This document shows positions 25,558 through 34,673 of a stretch of 64,000 nucleotides of DNA, piece by piece. This DNA comes from Clostridiales bacterium 1_7_47FAA. Its GTDB lineage: Bacteria > Bacillota > Clostridia > Lachnospirales > Lachnospiraceae. Both the position numbers and the translations under genes were made by a program. The stretch is from assembly GCA_000155435.1 (NCBI GenBank), contig DS990260.1, forward strand, positions 92,606 through 156,605. The letters run 5' to 3'. How positions within the stretch are numbered: position 1 is the first letter of the stretch; every line of letters begins with the position of its first letter. The notes under the pieces are model-generated. The model saw only the letters and a list, made by a program, of their open reading frames with translations, was not told the origin of the DNA and ran no database searches.

Positions 25558-27663
25558 TTAGTTCTCCTTTTTATTAGATTCCTGTCTTTTATAGTGTGCG
25601 GCAGCCGAATCAAAAAACCTGCGCATATCGTACTGGTTATTCATCCGGATTACATTCACTGTCCTGCCTGCCACAAAACGCTCCAGCTTCTCCATGTATT
25701 CATCTGAAGTGATGGAGCCCTCTGACACATAGGTAAGTCCCTTTTCCCAGCTGGCTGTCAGATCCGGGTTCAGAAGCTGGTGGATGGAATTCTCCACCAC
25801 ATCGAACACCATCTCGCCTAACAGGGCCGGGGTAATGACCTGGGTTTTCTTGTTAAGGCTCAGATACTTGATGTTAAACAGCTTTTTCAGTATCTCGGCC
25901 CTGGTTGCGCTGGTCCCGATACCGCTTCCCTTAATCTGGGCGCGCAGTTCCTCATCCTCTATGAGCTGGCCCGCATTCTCCATGGCCAGGATGATGGAAC
26001 CAGAGGTGTACCGCTTGGGCGGGGATGTCTCCCCTTCTTTTATATTCAGATCCACAAGAGTAAGTATATCATTTTTTTTCAGATCTGCAAGCATTTGCAG
26101 CAATACTGTCCTGTCAACTTTTGGAGACTGTACCTCCGCCTCCCCGGTGTTTTCCTGGTTCTGGGCATCGTCCCCGGCCTTGCCGGACTGGCCCTCCTCA
26201 AAGGTTTCCTCCACGCCGGTCTTCTTAGCCAGGATCACATCCGCCACCTTCAGGTATCCAGGCTCGGCCAGCACCTTGAAGCTGGCAAAGAAATGTTCCT
26301 TCATCCGCTCCAGCTCCAGGCTGTACTTCTGGTAGACGGCAGCCGGATAAAAGATGCTTAAGAACCTTCTGCATATGACCTGATATACTTTTTCTGAAAG
26401 CGGCGGCAGGTTCCTTGCCGACCCGGCTCCCTGTCCCGTGGGCACGATGGCGTAGTGGTCCGTAATCTGTTTGTCATTCACATACCTGGTTTTGGCTATT
26501 CCCTTAAATGAACCGCCATCCAGGATTTCCTGGGCAAATTCCGCCATGGGGCCGTAATTCTTAAGGCCGCCGATGTTCTTATATATCTCCTTGGAGACAG
26601 CGGTGGACAGCACCCTGGCATCGGTTCTTGGATAGGTGACCATCTTCTTCTCATAAAGCTCCTGGACCACCTTAAGGGTCTCATCCGGGCTGATCTTAAA
26701 CATCTTGGAACAATCGTTCTGCAGCTCTGCCAGGTTGTAGAGAAGGGGCGGATTCTTTGTCTCCTTCTTCTTCTCCTTGGAAACCACCACTGCTTCCATG
26801 GGCGGTTCTTCCCTTAACATGGCAATCAGTTCTTCTGCGTGCTCCCTGTCCTTGAATCCATTATCCTTGTACAGATGTGGGGTGCCGAAATACCTGGAAC
26901 CTTCCACTGCCTTCCACTCCGCGTCAAATGGGACAGGCGCCCCATCCTTTCCCGGTGACTCAAAGTTTCCGATGACACGGTAAAAAGGAGTCTTTACGAA
27001 ATTGCGGATTTCCCGTTCCCTGCGCACCACCATGCCCAGCACGCAGGTCATGACGCGGCCCACGGACAGGACCGTGAACCTGGTCCCCAGGTAATTGGAA
27101 AGGGCCGGACCGTACTTCAGTGTAAGGGCCCTGGAAAAATTGATTCCCATCAGGTAATCTTCCTTTGCCCTTAAGTAGGCCGAGGCCGACAGGTTATCAT
27201 ATTCGGCTTCATCCTTAGCCTCCCGGATTCCCCTTAATATCTCTTCCTCTGTCTGGGAATCAATCCACACCCGCTTCTGCTTCTTATCCTTCACATCAGC
27301 CAGCTGGGCAACCAGCCGGTATATATATTCCCCCTCGCGCCCCGAGTCCGTGCACACATAGATTGTATCCACATCCGGGCGGTTTAAGAGACCTTTGACA
27401 ATTTCAAACTGCTTTGCAACATTTCCAATGACCTCGTACTTGAATTCCTTGGGAAGGAACGGCAGGGTCTGAAAGCTCCAGCGCTTGTATTTCGTGTCAT
27501 AGGCTTCCGGATAACTCATGGTCACCAGATGGCCCACACACCATGTGACAACCGCTGTATCCGATTCAATATACCCATCCTGACGCCTGCCCTTTATCTT
27601 AAGGGCTTCTGCAAACTGCTGCGCCACACTGGGTTTTTCCGCTATGTATAATGACTTTGACAT
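25558..27663 (-). CDS. topB: DNA topoisomerase III (type IA)
   Basis: 701 residues: Toprim domain (MSKSLYIAEKPSVAQQFAEA, and the acidic CTDSGREGEYI at 104-114), the active-site Tyr344 in VTYPRTDAR, and the central gate domains. It relaxes and decatenates DNA by single-strand passage. There is no C-terminal zinc-finger domain; a Gln/Asn/Glu-rich insertion near residues 490-520 separates parts of the core. Housekeeping and mobile-element TopB proteins look alike; the chromosomal setting favours housekeeping. It is translationally coupled with the downstream beta-helix gene. Confidence 0.92.
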   Translation of the reverse strand: MSKSLYIAEKPSVAQQFAEALKIKGRRQDGYIESDTAVVTWCVGHLVTMSYPEAYDTKYKRWSFQTLPFLPKEFKYEVIGNVAKQFEIVKGLLNRPDVDTIYVCTDSGREGEYIYRLVAQLADVKDKKQKRVWIDSQTEEEILRGIREAKDEAEYDNLSASAYLRAKEDYLMGINFSRALTLKYGPALSNYLGTRFTVLSVGRVMTCVLGMVVRREREIRNFVKTPFYRVIGNFESPGKDGAPVPFDAEWKAVEGSRYFGTPHLYKDNGFKDREHAEELIAMLREEPPMEAVVVSKEKKKETKNPPLLYNLAELQNDCSKMFKISPDETLKVVQELYEKKMVTYPRTDARVLSTAVSKEIYKNIGGLKNYGPMAEFAQEILDGGSFKGIAKTRYVNDKQITDHYAIVPTGQGAGSARNLPPLSEKVYQVICRRFLSIFYPAAVYQKYSLELERMKEHFFASFKVLAEPGYLKVADVILAKKTGVEETFEEGQSGKAGDDAQNQENTGEAEVQSPKVDRTVLLQMLADLKKNDILTLVDLNIKEGETSPPKRYTSGSIILAMENAGQLIEDEELRAQIKGSGIGTSATRAEILKKLFNIKYLSLNKKTQVITPALLGEMVFDVVENSIHQLLNPDLTASWEKGLTYVSEGSITSDEYMEKLERFVAGRTVNVIRMNNQYDMRRFFDSAAAHYKRQESNKKEN

Positions 27664-27823
27664 CCAATCCCTCTTTTGCTTTCTCTGCTATACGCGGCGC
27701 AAAATGGGCAGATTTTCCAGTGCCCGTCACAGCGCGTATTCGTATAGTATACCATTAAATCCGGTCCGTGGCAATGATGGGAGGAATTAATTCATACTTT
27801 AGTTACATATTTGTAATAAATAC

Positions 27824-27853
27824 AGGGGCGCCGGATCATCCATCAGCGCCCCT
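27824..27853 (-). terminator. Terminator after galM
   Basis: Minus-strand stem GGGGCGC/GCGCCCC with a TGATGGATGATCCG loop, followed by TGTATTTATT. Confidence 0.65.
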
Positions 27854-27862
27854 GCCATTGTC

Positions 27863-28921
27863 TTATACGGTCAGGAATTTATAGATTGTAGTGGTCTTAT
27901 ATTCCTGCCCCGCCTTTAAGATAGGGGAAGGAAATTCCGGCTTATGCACTGCGTCCGGGTAGTACTGTGTCTCGAAACAGAATGCATGGCGGTAATCATA
28001 GTGGGCATTGCCCTTTCCCGGCAGTTCATCATTCAGGAAATTGGCTGTATAGAACTGGATGCCCGGAAGGTCCGTATAACACTCCATCACGCGTCCGCTG
28101 GCAGGATCCATGGCCTTTGCAGCCAGGGCCAGCTCGCCTTCCGGGTGGTCCAGCACCCAGTTGTGGTCATAACCTTTTCCGAACACCAGGGCCTCGAAAT
28201 CCTGGCCAATATCCCGTCCAATGGGCTTCATCTGCGTAAAATCCATGGGTGTGCCGGCTACCGGGACAATCTCCCCGGTTGGAATGGACACCTGGTCCGC
28301 AGGCGTGTAATGGCTGGCATTCAGCCATACCTCCTGGCCCAGCACATCCCCGCTGTCATGGCCCGCCATGTTAAAATAGCTGTGGTTGGTAAAGTTGGCC
28401 ACCGTGTCGGCATCGCACACCATATGATAATCCAGTACAAGACTGTTGTCATCCGTCAAGGTATAGCTCACGGTAATCTTTGCATTGCCCGGATACCCCT
28501 GGTCCCCGTCCGGGCTGTCCAGATAGAAATCCAGCCTGCTGCCCTTCTCTGTCTCAGAGGCATTGCACGCCCACACCCTGTCATGATACAGGTCCGGGCC
28601 GCTGTGCAGGTTATTGGGTCCGTCATTGGCAGCCAGGGGATAATCCTTGCCGTCAATGGTAACAACAGCGCCTCCGATGCGGTTGGCATTGCGCCCTACC
28701 GGTGCGCCGAAATGGGGCGGGTTCTTCCTGTAGCTGTCCAAATCATCATATCCCAGTACCACATCCCCCAGTCTTCCATCCCTGTCCGGCACCATCATGG
28801 ACACCCACACGCCTCCAAGGGTAATGAAGGAAGCCGATACCTTGTTCTTATTCACCAGCGTGTACCTGTAAACCTCAGTGCCGTCCGGCATTGTCCCAAA
28901 TAGTTCCTTTGCGATTGCCAT
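27863..28921 (-). CDS. galM: Aldose 1-epimerase (galactose mutarotase)
   Basis: 352 residues, usual length. Conserved GRNANRIGG, the catalytic-His motif NFTNHSYFNMAG (about residue 180) and the late FCFETQYYPDA motif containing the catalytic Glu identify the GalM family, which interconverts alpha and beta anomers of hexoses in the cytosol. AGGAGGAGG precedes the ATG. It lies 19 bases after the asd stop with no terminator between, so it appears to be expressed from the asd transcript; no gal operon is nearby. Confidence 0.92.
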   Translation of the reverse strand: MAIAKELFGTMPDGTEVYRYTLVNKNKVSASFITLGGVWVSMMVPDRDGRLGDVVLGYDDLDSYRKNPPHFGAPVGRNANRIGGAVVTIDGKDYPLAANDGPNNLHSGPDLYHDRVWACNASETEKGSRLDFYLDSPDGDQGYPGNAKITVSYTLTDDNSLVLDYHMVCDADTVANFTNHSYFNMAGHDSGDVLGQEVWLNASHYTPADQVSIPTGEIVPVAGTPMDFTQMKPIGRDIGQDFEALVFGKGYDHNWVLDHPEGELALAAKAMDPASGRVMECYTDLPGIQFYTANFLNDELPGKGNAHYDYRHAFCFETQYYPDAVHKPEFPSPILKAGQEYKTTTIYKFLTV

Positions 28922-28940
28922 ATGTTCCTCCTCCTGGTAA

Positions 28941-30026
28941 TTATTTTGCCTGGATATAGCCCTTTGCAGTCAGCAGTTCCGCACAGAGCACAGCACCTCC
29001 GGCCGCCCCGCGGACCGTGTTGTGGGACAGGCCCACGAACTTGTAGTCATATACCTTGTCTTCCCTTAAACGGCCAATGGAGATACCCATTCCATTCTCA
29101 AAATCCACGTCCGCCGTTACCTGGGGACGGTTATCCTCATTCAGATACTGGATGAACTGCTTTGGGGCGCTGGGAAGTCCCAGTTCCTGGGGAAGTCCCT
29201 TAAAGCTTACCAGCTTCTCAATCAGCTGTTCCTTTGTCACTTTCTTCCTGAACTTGACAAATGCCGCCGCCGTATGTCCGTTCAGCACAGGAACACGGAT
29301 GCACTGGCAGGTAATCACAGGGCTTTCAGCCTTTACGATCACGCCGTCCTCCACCTTGCCCCACAGGCGCAGCGGCTCCTGTTCGCTCTTCTCTTCCTCC
29401 CCGCCGATGTAGGGAATGATATTGCCCTCCATCTCAGGCCAGTCCTTAAAGGTCTTGCCTGCGCCGGAGATGGCCTGGTATGTAGTTGCAACCACCTCGT
29501 ATGGTTCAAATTCCTTCCATGCGGTCAGGGCCGGCGCATAACTCTGGATGGAGCAGTTGGGCTTCACCGCAATGAATCCGCGCTTTGTGCCAAGGCGCTT
29601 TTTCTGGAACGGAATCACGTCAAAATGTTCCGGGTTGATTTCCGGCACCACCATGGGGACATCCGGGGTCCAGCGGTGGGCGCTGTTGTTGGAAACAACC
29701 GGGGTCTCGGTCTTTGCATATGCCTCTTCGATGGCCTTGATTTCTTCTTTGGTCATATCCACTGCGCTGAACACGAAGTCCACGCCTGCCGCAACCTTCT
29801 CCACCTCGTTCACATTCATGACAACCAGCTGTCTCACAGCCTCCGGCATGGGGGTGGCCATCTTCCAGCGGTCTCCCACCGCATCCTCATAGGTCCTGCC
29901 TGCGGAACGCGGGCTGGCGGCCACTGTCACCACCTCATACCATGGATGGTCCTCCAGCAGGGAAATAAACCGCTGGCCAACCATACCCGTTGCACCTAAT
30001 ACGCCGACTCTTAATTTCTTTTCCAT
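28941..30026 (-). CDS. asd: Aspartate-semialdehyde dehydrogenase
   Basis: 361 residues from the start chosen here. The NADP-binding start VGVLGATGMVGQRF, catalytic Cys158 in KPNCSIQ and the SGAGKTF segment match the archaeal/fungal-type Asd enzymes also common in Clostridia. It reduces aspartyl phosphate to the semialdehyde in lysine, threonine and methionine synthesis. An ATG nine codons upstream (30053) is an alternative; the inner ATG directly precedes the conserved N-terminus and has AAGGG close by. No lysine riboswitch or T-box was recognised in the 220 bases upstream. Confidence 0.92.
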   Translation of the reverse strand: MEKKLRVGVLGATGMVGQRFISLLEDHPWYEVVTVAASPRSAGRTYEDAVGDRWKMATPMPEAVRQLVVMNVNEVEKVAAGVDFVFSAVDMTKEEIKAIEEAYAKTETPVVSNNSAHRWTPDVPMVVPEINPEHFDVIPFQKKRLGTKRGFIAVKPNCSIQSYAPALTAWKEFEPYEVVATTYQAISGAGKTFKDWPEMEGNIIPYIGGEEEKSEQEPLRLWGKVEDGVIVKAESPVITCQCIRVPVLNGHTAAAFVKFRKKVTKEQLIEKLVSFKGLPQELGLPSAPKQFIQYLNEDNRPQVTADVDFENGMGISIGRLREDKVYDYKFVGLSHNTVRGAAGGAVLCAELLTAKGYIQAK

Positions 30027-30250
30027 AGTCCCTTCATTCTCCTCATTGTCCATTTTTCATCCGCCAGTGGAGGAACCCTTCCTTAATCTGTGGGGGAATT
30101 ATTCCTGTATCGGGGAATCTTTCCCTATCCTATACCAAATCCAGTAAAAATGCAACAGGAAATTCGTCTTTTGCGCACATTTGTATCCTGTATGCGGACA
30201 CGTCCTGCCATTTGTATGCGGACAGGCCAATACATGTTGTGGGAAAATAC

Positions 30251-32485
30251 TTACAGGCGCACCTTACTCCCTTTTCCATCCCTCTTGGCCAGCTTCAGCC
30301 GGTTCATGTGGACTTCCTTGCCCTTATAATCAATGACAGGGTTATCCCCAATCAGGTATAATTTCTCCAGTTCCTCATTCTTGGCCAGCTTAATGCCCCT
30401 CACGCCCCTGGATGCCTTCTTTAAGACGGATATCTCCTCCAGCGGGAACCGCAGGAACACGCCGCTTGTGGTCTGCAGCACCACTTCCTCCTGTCCCTCC
30501 ACCGGGAGGATGGATATGACCTGGTCGCCCTCCTGCAGCTTGGTGGCCGCAACCATCCGGTTATTGGTTTCAAACTCTTCTGCCGGGACCTGCTTCACCA
30601 TGGCCATCTTAGTTGCAAACACAAGGGTGGCGCCCTTTAAATCCTGGGCGCATGTAAGATAGACAATGGAGTCCTTGGCGCCGTCATACTTGCTCAGGTT
30701 CTCAATGGGCACGCCCTTGTCCCTCAGCTTGCCGGCAGGCACATCCATGACCTTAATCTGATACAGGTTTCCGCTGGCGGCAAACAGGCAGATCTTGTCC
30801 GTGTTCAGGCAGCGGACTACATGGACCTGCTCCGTATCAACGGTTTCCTGGTTCCTCTCATAAGTGGACTTGTCAAGGAGTTTGCAGTATCCGAACCGGT
30901 CAAGGACAAAGACCACTTCCTGGACCTGGACCGCGCTCTCATCGTACACGGCTTCCGGGCCATCCTCAATAAGGGTGCGCCTTGGAACGGAGAATTCCTC
31001 CTTGATGGCGGCCAGGTCATCCTTGATGACCCGGTTCATCTCTCCCCTGCTGCCAAGGATCTTCTTATATCCAGCAATCTTCCTTAAGGTTTCTTTGTGT
31101 TCCTTCTCCAGGGCCAGGATCTCCAGGCCGATTAACTTGTAGAGCCGCATCTCCAGGATGGCAGAAGCCTGGCGCTCCGTGAAATGCAGTTTCTTCGCAT
31201 CCTCCTCAAATCCCTGCACCTTAAACCGGATGTTGGACACATCGCCGTTTGTCAGGCATGCCTTGGCGTCCTTCAGGTTCTTGGAACCCCTGAGGATGGC
31301 AATAATCAGGTCAATGCAGTCGCATGCCGTAATCAGGCCCTCCTGCACTTCCTTCTTATCCATCTCCTTCTGAAGCAGGACATTGTACTTGCGCTCCGTG
31401 TTCTCATACTGGAAATCCAGGAAATTGCGCAGGATTCCCTTGAGGCTCAGTGTCTCCGGACGCCCGCCTGCAATGGCCAGCATGTTGACCCCGAAGGTAT
31501 CCTCAAACTTAGTCTTCTTATAAAGGATGTTCTTAATCTTTTCAATGTCCGCGTCCTTGCGCAGCTCCAGCACGATGCGGATGCCTTCCTTGTTGGACTG
31601 GTTGGAGATATCCACCACGTCGGTCAGCTTCTTGCTCTCCACAAGGTCTGCGATGTCCACCAGGAACTTATTGATTCCGGCCCCTATCATGGTATAGGGA
31701 ATCTCGGTGATGACAAGCTTGTCCTTATCCGCCTTTCGCTTTCCAAGCTCCACCTCGAACTTGCCGCGCAGCTTGATTTTTCCTGCCCCGGTCTCATAGA
31801 TGACCGGAAGCTCGCTTTTATTGGCAATGATCCCGCCTGTTGGGAAGTCCGGCCCGGGCATGTATTCCATGAGCTGTTCCGTGGAAATATCCGGGTCATC
31901 GATGTACGCCCTGACCGCATCCACCACCTCCCCCAGGTTATGGGGCGGGATGCTGGTGCTCATGCCCACTGCGATGCCTTCCGCCCCGTTAATCAGAAGG
32001 TTGGGCACCCTGACCGGAAGTACCTCCGGCTCCTTTTCCGTCTCATCGTAGTTGGGTATGAAGTTCACGGTCTTATCCAGGTCCTTCAGATACACTTCCT
32101 GGGCAAATTTCTCCAGACGCGCCTCCGTGTACCTCATGGCAGCAGCCCCGTCCCCTTCAATGGAACCGAAGTTACCGTGTCCGTCCACCAATGCCATTCC
32201 CTTTTTGAACTCCTGGCTCATGACAACCAGTGTCTCGTAAATGGAGCTGTCGCCGTGGGGATGATATTTACCCATGGTATCGCCCACGATACGCGCCGAC
32301 TTCCTGTGGGGCTTATCGTGGTCCAGGCGCAGCTCGCTCATATCGTAGAGGACCCGGCGCTGTACCGGCTTTAATCCATCCCTGGCATCCGGTATGGCCC
32401 TTGCAGTAATGACGCTCATGGAGTAATTCATGTAACTCTTCTGCATTTCCTCGCTATATTCTGTCCTTATTATCTTTTCAGCCAT
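30251..32485 (-). CDS. Type IIA topoisomerase subunit A (topoisomerase IV-like, ParC/GyrA)
   Basis: 744 residues. The catalytic Tyr119 (AMRYTE) and the quinolone-determining region [12 protein letters not shown] (residues 73-84) are intact, with serines at the positions tied to fluoroquinolone sensitivity. In the C-terminal domain the GyrA box (QRRGGKG) expected near residues 540-560 is missing: the sequence there reads [14 protein letters not shown]. Loss of this box is the main difference between topoisomerase IV and gyrase, so a decatenating enzyme is favoured. AAGGAG lies 12 bases before the ATG; an in-frame extension to 32557 is not supported. It forms an operon with the B subunit 61 bases upstream. 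Confidence 0.88.
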   Translation of the reverse strand: MAEKIIRTEYSEEMQKSYMNYSMSVITARAIPDARDGLKPVQRRVLYDMSELRLDHDKPHRKSARIVGDTMGKYHPHGDSSIYETLVVMSQEFKKGMALVDGHGNFGSIEGDGAAAMRYTEARLEKFAQEVYLKDLDKTVNFIPNYDETEKEPEVLPVRVPNLLINGAEGIAVGMSTSIPPHNLGEVVDAVRAYIDDPDISTEQLMEYMPGPDFPTGGIIANKSELPVIYETGAGKIKLRGKFEVELGKRKADKDKLVITEIPYTMIGAGINKFLVDIADLVESKKLTDVVDISNQSNKEGIRIVLELRKDADIEKIKNILYKKTKFEDTFGVNMLAIAGGRPETLSLKGILRNFLDFQYENTERKYNVLLQKEMDKKEVQEGLITACDCIDLIIAILRGSKNLKDAKACLTNGDVSNIRFKVQGFEEDAKKLHFTERQASAILEMRLYKLIGLEILALEKEHKETLRKIAGYKKILGSRGEMNRVIKDDLAAIKEEFSVPRRTLIEDGPEAVYDESAVQVQEVVFVLDRFGYCKLLDKSTYERNQETVDTEQVHVVRCLNTDKICLFAASGNLYQIKVMDVPAGKLRDKGVPIENLSKYDGAKDSIVYLTCAQDLKGATLVFATKMAMVKQVPAEEFETNNRMVAATKLQEGDQVISILPVEGQEEVVLQTTSGVFLRFPLEEISVLKKASRGVRGIKLAKNEELEKLYLIGDNPVIDYKGKEVHMNRLKLAKRDGKGSKVRL

Positions 32486-32546
32486 GTTATTGTCTTCTCC
32501 TTGTCCTATGCGCTTGGCATGCAATGCTGCGGCGTCCGCATCTGCA

Positions 32547-34466
32547 TTACGCATCAATCTCCGCCTCGTCCGCGTGCTCGTAGATGAAGGTACGGCGGGG
32601 AGCCACTTCGCTTCCCATGAGCATCTCCGTTATCTCAGAGGCCATCCTGGCGTCCTCAATCTCCACCCGCTTCAATACCCGGCGTTCCGGGTCCAGGGTA
32701 GTTTCCCACAGCTGCTCCGCGTCCATTTCACCAAGACCCTTGTACCGCTGGAGGGTGAAATCCCCGGTGTGGGTCTTGCGGTAGCGTTCCAGTTCTTTCT
32801 CGTCATACAGGTACTGCTCCTCGCCCCGCTTGGGAATCACCTTGAACAGGGGCGGCATGGCAATATATACGTGACCGTCATAAATCAGTTCCGGCATGAA
32901 CCTGTATAAAAATGTAAGGAGAAGGGTGTCAATATGGCTTCCGTCCACATCGGCATCCGTCATCAGTATGATTTTATTGTAACGCAGCTTCGTGATGTCA
33001 AAGTCATTGCCATAGCCCTCTGAGAACCCGCAGCCGAAGGTATTGATCATGGTCTTGATTTCCGCATTGGCAAGCACCTTATCCATGGAGGCTTTTTCCA
33101 CGTTGAGGATTTTTCCCCTGATGGGCAGGATGGCCTGATACCGGCGGTTCCTGGCTGTTTTTGCAGAACCTCCGGCAGAATCTCCCTCTACGATGAAAAT
33201 CTCGCATTTATCCGCGTCCCTGCTCTCACAGTTGGCCAGCTTGCCGTTGCTGTCAAATGAGAACTTGGATTTGGTCAGCATATTGGTCTTGGCCTTTTCC
33301 TCGGCGCGGCGTATCCTGGCAGACTTTTCCGCACAGGCAATCACGCCCTTAAGGACTTCCACGTTGCGGTCAAAATACAGCTGCAGTTCGTCCCCTGTCA
33401 CGGTGAACACGGCCTTGGTAGCGTCCGCACTGGCCATCTTGGTCTTTGTCTGTCCCTCGAATATGGGGTCCGGGTGCTTGATTGCCACCACTGCCGTCAT
33501 GCCGTTGCGGGTGTCCGCTCCCGTAAAGTTGGTATCTTTTTCTTTTAATATCCCAAGCTCCCTGGCATAGCTGTTGATTAATGCGGTGAACTTGGTCTTA
33601 AACCCAGCCAGATGGGTACCGCCTTCCTGTGTGAAGATGTTGTTGCAGAAGCCCAGGATATTCTCCTCAAAGGTATCCACAAACTGGATGGCCGCTTCCA
33701 CCTCAATCCTGTCCACCGTGCCCTTAAAATAAATGGGGTCATGTACCGCAGCCTTGCCCGTATTCAGTTCCTTTACATAGGCAATGATGCCCTCCGGCTC
33801 ATGGTAGGTGATCTTCTCATTCTCGCCCGCCCGCTTATTCTCATAGCAGATGGTCAGCATGGGATTCAGGTAGGCAGTCTCATGAAGGCGGCTTTTCAGC
33901 CATTCGGCCTTGAACCTGGTCTTCTCAAAAATATCCCCGTCCGGAAGGAAATTAATCCGGGTGCCTGTCTCCCTGGTCTTGCCCACAACGGGAAGCAGCC
34001 CATTCTCAAGTTTGATGATGGGCTTTCCCTTTTCGTATTCGTCATGGTAGATATAACCGTCCCTGTACACCTTTACGTCCATGTGCTCTGACAGGGCATT
34101 AACTACGGAGGAGCCCACACCGTGAAGTCCTCCGCTGGTCTTATAAGCGTCATTATCGAATTTACCGCCTGCATGCAGGGTGGAAAGTACAATCCTGGCA
34201 GCTGAAAGCCCCTTTTTGTGCATCCCCACCGGGATGCCCCGCCCATTATCCCGCACCGTGCAGGAACCGTCTGCCTCCAGTGTTACCCAGACACTGCTGC
34301 AGTAACCGGCCAGATGCTCGTCCACCGCGTTATCCACGATTTCATAAATCAGATGGTTCAAGCCCTTTGAGCCAACACCTCCTATATACATGCCCGGACG
34401 CTTACGTACTGCTTCCAATCCTTCCAATACCGTAATACTGTCCGCATTATACTGTTCCTTTGCCAT
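32547..34466 (-). CDS. Type IIA topoisomerase subunit B (ParE/GyrB)
   Basis: 639 residues. GHKL ATPase domain (GLEAVRKRPGMYIGG, EIVDNAVDEHLAGY, TLHAGGKFD, GGLHGVGSSVVNALS), transducer, and Toprim domain with EGDSAGGSAKTARNR and DADVDGSHIDTLLL. Catalyses ATP-driven strand passage with the subunit at 30251-32485. Short C-terminus without the insertion of enterobacterial GyrB. The pair is separate from any dnaA-recF region in this window, which fits a second, topoisomerase IV-type enzyme. GGAGG precedes the ATG. Confidence 0.9.
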   Translation of the reverse strand: MAKEQYNADSITVLEGLEAVRKRPGMYIGGVGSKGLNHLIYEIVDNAVDEHLAGYCSSVWVTLEADGSCTVRDNGRGIPVGMHKKGLSAARIVLSTLHAGGKFDNDAYKTSGGLHGVGSSVVNALSEHMDVKVYRDGYIYHDEYEKGKPIIKLENGLLPVVGKTRETGTRINFLPDGDIFEKTRFKAEWLKSRLHETAYLNPMLTICYENKRAGENEKITYHEPEGIIAYVKELNTGKAAVHDPIYFKGTVDRIEVEAAIQFVDTFEENILGFCNNIFTQEGGTHLAGFKTKFTALINSYARELGILKEKDTNFTGADTRNGMTAVVAIKHPDPIFEGQTKTKMASADATKAVFTVTGDELQLYFDRNVEVLKGVIACAEKSARIRRAEEKAKTNMLTKSKFSFDSNGKLANCESRDADKCEIFIVEGDSAGGSAKTARNRRYQAILPIRGKILNVEKASMDKVLANAEIKTMINTFGCGFSEGYGNDFDITKLRYNKIILMTDADVDGSHIDTLLLTFLYRFMPELIYDGHVYIAMPPLFKVIPKRGEEQYLYDEKELERYRKTHTGDFTLQRYKGLGEMDAEQLWETTLDPERRVLKRVEIEDARMASEITEMLMGSEVAPRRTFIYEHADEAEIDA

Positions 34467-34624
34467 TGCAATCCTCCATATCCAATAAGTACATACGTAC
34501 GTTTCATCTTATAGTATTAAAACATATTTAGTTTGTTTTGGCAAGTTTTGGGCGGAGAATTTTTCTCCATCCAGTCTTTGAGGGCGGTACATACCCGCGC
34601 CGGTGCCGATAACAGACCCATTTT

Positions 34625-34653
34625 CACCAATGTCCATCCACGGACATACCTTA
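34625..34653 (+). promoter_or_regulatory. Candidate sporulation (sigma-K/sigma-E) promoter
   Basis: CACC (34625-34628), 16 bp, CATACCTTA (34645-34653), matching the sigma-K pattern (mACm, 16-17 bp, CATAnnnTA) and close to the sigma-E -10. The predicted start lies just before AGGAGG of the cysteine-rich protein gene. No sigma-A promoter of similar quality is seen there. Confidence 0.5.
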
Positions 34654-34673
34654 GGGTAAAAGGAGGTAAAACC

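Noticed and set aside
30027-30250. Lysine riboswitch or T-box upstream of asd
   Set aside because: No conserved L-box or T-box core and no antiterminator/terminator pair was recognised.
31184-32374. 396-codon plus-strand frame
   Set aside because: Antisense to the topoisomerase A subunit gene; composition and absence of start signal mark it as a shadow.
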